A DNA stretch of 64,000 nt from Vigna angularis (Eukaryota; Streptophyta; Magnoliopsida; Fabales; Fabaceae): positions 11,096,479 through 11,160,478 of the forward strand of contig NC_068977.1 of the NCBI RefSeq assembly GCF_016808095.1, read 5' to 3'. The stretch's first letter is position 1. The number at the start of each line of letters is the position of its first letter. Shown here piece by piece: positions 48,201 through 57,200 of this stretch. The notes under the pieces are model-generated. The model worked only from the letters and a program-made list of their open reading frames with translations, searched no databases and was not told where the DNA came from. Position numbers and translations under genes: made by a program.

Positions 48201-51200
48201 AAGAGGGGAACCGTGCGGTAGCGAACGAGCGTTACGAGCAGGAGATGACAAGGAGCGAGGACGAACGCCCTCAGCGAGAGGAGGACGAACGAGCGAGGCG
48301 ACAAGGAGTGAGGACGAGCGCCCAGGGCGAGCAGGGCGCGGACGAACGTCCTCAATAAGGACGAGCGTCCATAAATAAGGACGAGCGTCCTGAACAAAGG
48401 GGGGGACGACAACGTACGATTAAATGACAAGCGGAGGGACAGGCGGATTTTCATGGGAAGTTAGCAGAGTAATTACAGTATTAAATACAATAAATAAGGA
48501 TAGAATGATTCTGTCCAGATAATGTTAATAAAGGGGCAATTACTACTATCATTCCCTACCTTTTCTGGAAGGCATGATTAGTATTAATAAGGGAGGCACG
48601 TAGAAGTAGGGTATGTTTTTGATTTTATTGGAAGTATTGTAGAGAGGTTATGCTCTCGTGTGACTGAAGGAGAACCTGCTCCCAGTCATTGGTTGTGTTT
48701 GTGATTACCATAGTCTCAATAATAAAGATTTTCATTCATTTGAGCACGTACGTTTACAGTGAAAGGCAAGTTACGTGGTCAGACACGTAACAATTGGTCC
48801 GACCTGCCGGATCCTATCGAAGGGAGTAAAGCGTCATGGAGGGAAGGCTGAATGCTGTGGAAGGAAGAATGGAGACCCTAGAAATCTCTATGGGCGGACT
48901 GGAGTCAGCAGTCCAGGAACTGGTGAGGGTGTTAGGGGAGCGAGGTCGACGGGATGACGGCCACCTTGATGGTAGCCAAGGATCAGTCAATGGGAGGAGG
49001 ACTGACGAAGAAGAAAGGGTTGGAAGCGGCGTAGAGGGTGGACACCGAGAGGAGCAGCCATCTTGGAGGAGGCGGGTCGAGTTACCCGTGTTCGAAGGAA
49101 GCGAGCCTATGAACTGGATTTATAGGGCGGATAAATTTTTCGAACTGCAAGGGGTACCGGAGGAAGAGAAGTTGCGCCTGGCATACATCAGCATGGAAGG
49201 GATAGCGGGACACTGGTTCCGGTTTTGGAGGGAGAAAGCCAGGAACAGGTCATGGGCCGGATTAAAAGAGGCATTGGTGATTCGGTTTGGAGGCAAAAAT
49301 CGAGGCACGGTCTTCGAAAGACTGGCATCTTGTAAACAAACAGGATCCGTGGGAGATTATATCCAAGAATTCGAGGTGTTGGTGGGCCAAGCAGAAAAAA
49401 TACCCGAGGCACAATTAATGGGGTATTTCATGGCAGGCTTACAGGAGGGGATACGTAATCAACTCAGATTGCTTGATCCCAAAGAGTTTATGGACGTCAT
49501 GAGACTCGCAAGAGACGTGGAGGCATTCTAGGCGGGGACAAGGGTGAGCGGAGGAATCGTCAGCAAGGGACCAACGTGGGGAAAACCGAGCAGTGCAGTG
49601 GCAAGGGTGGATACTAGCCGCCACAATCAGAACCGAACGGGTACTGTGGACAAGGAAGGAGGTCCAAGACGCGAAGGTGAGCGTACATTCTCTAACGCTC
49701 AAGGCAGGAACGTACGGGATTTACCATACGCTGAGTACGTCAAACGTAGGGAGGAAGGGAAGTGTTTCAGGTGTGGAGGGCCGTTCGGTCCGGGGCATCG
49801 CTGTCCAGAGAGGGGACTTCGGATGTTGATACTGGCAGAAGACGAGGAGCCCGGAGGGGAAGAAGAGGTGGAGGTTGAACTCGAACAAATGGAGCTATCA
49901 GCTCTTTCGGCAGGAGGGCTCACCCAGCCCAGAACGATGAAGCTGCATGGGCAGATAGGGACGAAGCAGGTTTTGATTCTCATTGACAGTGGCGTCAGCC
50001 ACAATTTTATAAGCAGGGACCTGGTAGAAGAATTGGCATTACCCGTAGTAGATACACCACCCTATAGGGTGAGCTTGGGAGATGGGCAGAGAAAGGAGAC
50101 GAAGGGATGCTGTGAGGCCGTGACGATCCACATGGGAGCGGTTGTGATCCAGGAACGATTTCACCTATTCGAGTTGGGCGGAGTGGATGTGATACTGGGG
50201 GTGGAATGGTTGGCCAAGCTGGGCGAGGTAGTCATAAATTGGGGACAACTAACTATGGCGTACGTACAAGCAGGACGCCAGATGACGATTAAGGGAGACC
50301 CAACTCTAACTAGGAGTCTGGTGGAACCCGCAGCGTTGTTAAAGATGAAGGAAGTTGAGGTCTGGTTGCTAATGTGGGAGCTTGGGAAGACAGAAACGGA
50401 GGAGGGGCAACGACCATACGTCCAGGAAAAAGACACGTTCGGTCCAGAATTGACAAGAAAGCAGACGCTCGACATAATGCAAATCCTGGAACGATACGCG
50501 GACGTTTTTCACGAGCCGAACAGCCTACCACCAGATAGGGGAATGACTCACCAAATTCCCTTAAAAGAAGGTACGGATCCCGTGAATGTAAGGCCGTACA
50601 GATATCCCCATGTGATGAAGGGGGAGATTGAGAAGCAGGTGGCGGAAATGCTGAAAGCGGGCGTTATTAGGCCAAGCAACAGTCCTTATTCGAGCCCTGT
50701 AATCTTGGTAAAGAAAAAAGATGGCAGCTGGAGGTTTTGTGTGGACTACAGGGCATTAAACCGAGCCACTGTACCTGATAAATTCCCTATTCCCCTGATA
50801 GAGGAGTTGTTAGACGAACTGAGGGGGGCCAAATATTTTTCAAAGGTGGATCTGAAATCGGGCTATCACCAGATACGCATGAGAGCAGGCGACATAGAGA
50901 AGACGGCCTTCCGGACACACCAGGGTCACTATGAATTCATGGTAATGCCGTTCGGCCTAACCAACGCACCAGCCACTTTTCAGAGTGCCATGAACAAACT
51001 GTTGCAACCTTACCTGAGGCGATTCGTACTGGTATTCTTTGATGATATACTGGTGTATAGCCGCACCTGGGGGGAGCACTTGGAGCATGTGGGGACGGTG
51101 CTAAGGGAGCTCGTGGCAAATGGATGGGTGGCCAACAGGAAGAAATGTGAGTTTGGCAGAACTCAAATAGGTTATTTAGGCCATAGGATATCCGAGGAGG

Positions 51201-54200
51201 GGGTAGAGATGGACGAGGACAAGGTACGAGCTGTGCTGGAATGGGAGAAACCGAAGACGGTGAAGGCTTTGAGGGGATTTTTGGGGCTGACAGGATATTA
51301 CAGGAGGTTCGTGAAGGATTATGGAAAGATTGCCCGACCTCTGACCGACCTTCTTAAGAAGGGACAATTCGCATGGACGGAACAAGCAGAAGAAGCCATG
51401 TTAAATTTGAAGAAGGCAATCACGACTGCTCCTGTATTGATTTTGCCTGATTTCAACCAACCGTTTCACATTGAGTGTGACGCATCCGGAAGGGGAATTG
51501 GAGCGGTACTCATGCAAGGGAAACAACCCATAGCTTTCTTTAGCAAAGCACTATCTGAGGGTTCGTTAGGGAAGTCAATATACGAAAAGGAATTAATGGC
51601 GCTGGTCTTAGCCATTCAACACTGGAGGCCATACTTATTGGGGCAACGGTTTGTGGTTCACACTGATCAGAGGAGTTTGAAGTACCTTTTGGAGCAACGC
51701 ATCACCACTCAGAATCAACAGAATTGGCTTGCAAAGCTCCTGGGATACGACTTTGAGATTGTGTACAAATCAGGGGTAACCAACAAGGTGGCGGACGCCC
51801 TATCACGCAAGGACGAGGATGAGTTGCAGGAAGAGAAGGAATTAACGGTGATTGCTCGGCCGTATTGGCAAGATTTCAGGGAAATATTGGAAGAAGTAGA
51901 GGAGGATGAGGAGCTAAGGAAGGTGATTGACGATTTGAAGAAAGATCCCAACTCCCATCCCTCGTTCACACTAGAGAACGAACGCTTGCACTACAAAGGG
52001 AGGCTCGTTCTGTCAGCCCGGTCGGCCTGGGTGCCCAAGTTGATAGCCGAATTCCATACCACACAGACTGGAGGCCACTCAGGGGTATACCGGACGTACC
52101 GCAAGGTGGCGCAATCTCTTTATTGGGTAGGAATGAAGAAAGCCGTGACCGAGTTCGTTGCCAGCTGCCTGGTCTGTCAACAACATAAATACTTGACCTC
52201 ATCACCGCAAGGGTTGCTACAGCCGTTACCCATTCCCAACGCCATTTGGGAGGAGATAAGCATGGATTTCATAGTCAAACTACCCAAGTCTAGAGGGTAC
52301 GATGCTGTGTTAGTAGTGGTGGACCGTCTCAGCAAATACGGACACTTCCTACCCTTAAAACACCCCTATTCAGCACGTACTATAGCCGAAATCTTCGTGA
52401 GGGAGATTGTCCGATTGCATGGGGTGCCGCTATCTATCGTAAGTGACCGGGATCCACTGTTCCTGAGTAATTTTTGGAAGGAGCTGTTCAAATTACAAGG
52501 CACTCACCTAAGGATGAGCACCGCCTACCATCCTGAATCTGATGGGCAAACTGAGGTTATCAACAGGATCTTGGAAGGGTATTTGAGGTGTTTTTGTTCT
52601 GAACAGCCCAAGGGTTGGAGCATCGTATTACCATGGGCCGAATACTGGTACAACACTAGTTATCAGGAATCAGCCAAGTGCACCCCATTCGAAACCGTCT
52701 ATGGCAGGCCGCCTCCCTCACTGCACAGGTTCGTTCCAGGGGAAACATTAGTGGAAGCCGTCAATCAGGAGTTACAAACACGAGATGAAGCACTCCGCCA
52801 GTTAAAGTTCCATCTCGCCAGGGCGCAAGAATTAATGGCAAGGCAGGCCGACAAGGCAGGCCGACAAGGCAAGGAGGCCGTCCCAAGTACAGGTGGGAGA
52901 TTGGGTATATCTGAAAATTCGACCTCACCGCCAAACGTCGATGTCGTCCATCGTACAATCTAAACTGGCCGCTCGTTATTTTGGACCCTTCCTGGTTATT
53001 CAGCAGGTGGGAGCAGTCGCATTTAAGCTACAATTACCAGACTCAGCACGGATTCATCCTGTGTTCCATGCATCACAGTTAAAGAAGGCAGTAGGGGACC
53101 ACCGGGTCGAGCAGGAGCTACCAATAGATTTAGAGGTCGACGAACCGTCTCCACGACCGGTCCGAGTTTTGGATAAAAGGCAGGTGCAGCAGGGAGGGGA
53201 CGAACGACAGGAAGTCTTGGTCGAATGGCAAGAGGGAGGTCCTGATGGGGCGACATGGGAAGATGCCCTCACCATCCAAGATCAATATCCCGACTTCAAC
53301 CTTGAGGACAAGGTTGATCTTCAGGGGGTGGGTAATGTTAGGGCCTGGCGAGTGTATGAGAGAAGAAGATATAGGAGGAACAGGGGGGAGGACGAACGTC
53401 TTGAGCAAGAGGGGAACCGTGCGGTAGCGAACGAGCGTTACGAGCAGGAGATGACAAGGAGCGAGGACGAACGCCCTCAGCGAGAGGAGGACGAACGAGC
53501 GAGGCGACAAGGAGTGAGGACGAGCGCCCAGGGCGAGCAGGGCGCGGACGAACGTCCTCAATAAGGACGAGCGTCCATAAATAAGGACGAGCGTCCTGAA
53601 CAAAGGGGGGGACGACAACGTACGATTAAATGACAAGCGGAGGGACAGGCGGATTTTCATGGGAAGTTAGCAGAGTAATTACAGTATTAAATACAATAAA
53701 TAAGGATAGAATGATTCTGTCCAGATAATGTTAATAAAGGGGCAATTACTACTATCATTCCCTACCTTTTCTGGAAGGCATGATTAGTATTAATAAGGGA
53801 GGCACGTAGAAGTAGGGTATGTTTTTGATTTTATTGGAAGTATTGTAGAGAGGTTATGCTCTCGTGTGACTGAAGGAGAACCTGCTCCCAGTCATTGGTT
53901 GTGTTTGTGATTACCATAGTCTCAATAATAAAGATTTTCATTCATTTGAGCACGTACGTTTACAGTGAAAGGCAAGTTACGTGGTCAGACACGTAACACA
54001 ATCTCTCGATTTACTATCAATGTTTCCCTTTCTGATCTTGCATAAGATTTCAATTTTGACTACCTTAGATTATGCACATTCTTTCAAGCCATCAAATTGT
54101 TGACATATTGACCAAGCCTTTTTCCTAGAGCAAATTATGAAAACCTGAGATCCAAGTGAGGCTTGATTGACATCTATGACCCAACTTAAGGGGAAGTATT

Positions 54201-57200
54201 GAATTCTAAAATGGAATTAATATTGATTTGCAATTAATGTTGATATGATATTGTTGAAAATCAAGAGATTTGATGTATGAAGCATAATCAAAATTAACGT
54301 GGTATGATTTATGCAATTATTAATCTTATATGATAAATCTCACATGATCTTCTTCCTTTTTTAAATATCATGTAAAATTTGTAATTGAATTTACAACCTG
54401 AATCATTAATTTTAATCTAATAGTTTTAAATATCTTGTTCCATTTCTTACAATAACAAAGAGTGTGTGTCAAAAACACGATAGACATTAAGATTTAAAAG
54501 AACATTAAAAAGTTGTGTAATAAACATACAACTTCATTCCACTCACACACTTGGATGGGCTGAAAAATAAGCCTACTAACCTTTCCTGTTGACTGTCCAT
54601 ACCCAGAGTAATCGTAACTGTACAAAGAAAAGTTGTTAAAATAAATCAATGAGAACAAATAAAGTATTATCATTAAAGGAAATTTAAAGACAAATGGGAA
54701 TATTTTCATATGAGGAATCTGTGATTAAAAGCATTCCACTATGCACTTTTAAATTCATGTGATTGTAACCAGTAAGTAGGCAAGAACCAAGAGAGAACTT
54801 TATTTCTTATATATACAATTACAAGAATTACAGACAAATATGTACTGAGGAAAATAAACGAATTGCAATATGGAATGGCAAATTGATGAAGAATAAAACT
54901 ATATTGATGAACATTACAAGCTATGTTTTGCTTTATTGGCAGCATAAGCCATAGACAACATACATACAATAACAAATTCCCAATGAATGATTAAAAGGAG
55001 TGCACAGAATATAACACTCATACTTCCACAAAATTTACTTAAGTTGGTCTACTCATTCTTCGTACCTTTGGAGCCTATTTGACAGGAGTAGGAATGAAAG
55101 AGTAATACTTCTAATATCAATGAATACAAAATTAGTCAAGGATAAAGCCAGCAACAATTACCATGGGAACTACAGCAATAATTATCACAGCTAATGAAAT
55201 TTTAAACAGAGGATGCTTGAAAACTTCCTGATATTTATTTACTAAAATAATATATCAGAAATTCAAGATGTAATATGTTCAGTTCATACCAAGCTTTGCT
55301 ACTAAGCAAAAAATCCTGATAGAAAATACATTTGCAACCTGATTTCCATGTGAAATTCAACCAAAGTACTATTCTCCATGATCAAATATGACTTAAGTGA
55401 ACAACAGCTATCTCTCTCTCCACACATTTTCTTTTACCACTCAATCAAAACTTCAGGCCAAGTATATCTTCAAGATAGTTACAATTAGTAATATAAGTTG
55501 ATTTACTAGTATATTATTCAAATTCAACTTGTAAAAGTAACATTCAAGCTCGTTAGTTCATTAACTTAAGCTTGATTATATAAATGAGTCAAGCTCAAAC
55601 TATAGGATTATTGACATTAAAAGTTTGAGTGTGACTGTGCGTGTATATTATGAAAAGGATTGCTTGAAATATGTGTTGTGTATATGAGTATTCTTATTTG
55701 TAATGGGGATACAATAACAAGGAAAACAATCAATAATTAATCTCATTGATAAGGAATAGGACAAGTGTACTACTCACAGGAACAATGTAAACAACAAATT
55801 CATTAAGGAAACCTCCATAATTGAACCAAATTGATCTTGAGCAGAGACAGAATCTCCAATCAAAAGCAAGGAATGGAATCAACAATAGCTTTTATTCTAT
55901 TACATATTCAATATGTGATCAACCCTTTCTTGATGTTCTTCAATTTAGTTCTAAAGTGACAAGTGGTAGCCCTTTTCTCTAAGATGGCTTCAATCATCAA
56001 TCAATATTCAATTTATAACTTAATGCAGCCTATAGGTAACTCTACCAGAACCCAACTCTTAATGAAAGTACCAATTATTAGGACTTAAGCACAAGAGGAG
56101 AGCCCAACCCAAAAGACTAGTCCATTAGGTGAAAGAATCTACAGACTTAAGTACCACATCAAGTAGCTCATCCTACTCAATGTGGGACTCCTAACACTTC
56201 GCAAGAATGAATCCATCCTACAGTCTTGGGAATAAGGGAATTAAAACTGAGGATGGAGCCAAGTAAAGAAAAGAGAATCTTGCTACTCCTACTCAATACA
56301 GCTTATATTCTCTAGGCCTTGATCAAGATCTTTGGCTCTGAATCTGAAAGGAATTGTCAAATTGTGTACATAATTTTGTAGTTGATGGCCTCAAATTACT
56401 CCTTCACTTTGTCAATTTCCCACAAGAAAACTTTTCCCATCTAGTTTAACAGAGAAAGTTTGAGAAATTGTAGCCAGTACAAATATGGAGTATAATTTTC
56501 TATAAAATGGAAACAACATCAATGGAAGCTTTGGTAGCAAGAACCAAGGACCAAATATTAGCTCATATTACGAAGCAGTGGAAAAAGAAAACATGAAAAA
56601 GTAATAGAAAGAGAAAATATTTAACAGCATCTAAGACAGAAAATCTATTCATTAAAGCTAAAGTATTCAAAAGTGTTATCTTGGACAGAATAAACTTTGT
56701 ATACTAACTGAAGGACTGAAACTGTATCTGCATTGTAGCTCAGCTACAACACACTGTATCAAAATACAGTAACAGTTTACAAATAACAAAATAACAGTAA
56801 CAAAAACATAAGTACATCAAGAAACTGTAACAAAATAACTACAGTAATAGGCTGCACCTATCAAGCTTAACAATAATAGAACATGTAACAGTAACAACAC
56901 ATAATACTTTATTGTGTATACGCTGACATGTACTTAGGATATCTATACAGTATAACAAAAATAATTTGGTCAACAAAAACAAACCAGACCAAATTCTAAA
57001 TCATAAGTCAGCACTCAGTATCACGACTTACTGAGACAGCAAGTTCCAATTTCCTAATTACTAGTCAATATTAAACACGGGGACAGAGGGAAGCTCCATA
57101 TATCAACAGCTAAAATTCATCATACATGGAAAGAAAAATAATCCACCCAAAGTTACATGTTACAGGCAGCCTAATCATCACATCATAAAAAAGAAGACAG

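Larger units (their letters stand above)
48130..53998 (+). mobile_element. Full-length Ty3/gypsy chromovirus in intron 2
   Basis: A 5869-bp element. It has direct LTRs of 663 bp each with TG...CA ends, a perfect target duplication CAATC (48125-48129 and 53999-54003), a primer binding site, a polypurine tract and a gag-pol-chromodomain coding region in order. It lies antisense to the ABHD17-like host gene, inside the intron between exons 2 and 3. GC content is visibly higher than in its surroundings. The LTRs read as identical base for base, pointing to a recent insertion. Coding integrity is lost at two places (see gag and the third frame). Confidence 0.97.

Noticed and set aside
49529..49531. 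Programmed stop-codon readthrough between gag and pol
   Set aside because: The stop falls before the gag zinc knuckle and lacks a known readthrough context, so a nonsense mutation is more likely.
53130..53660. 176-codon antisense frame across the 3' LTR (and 48122-48454 across the 5' LTR)
   Set aside because: Shadow of the GC-rich repetitive U3 coding strand; Leu/Ser/Arg-rich with no domain.
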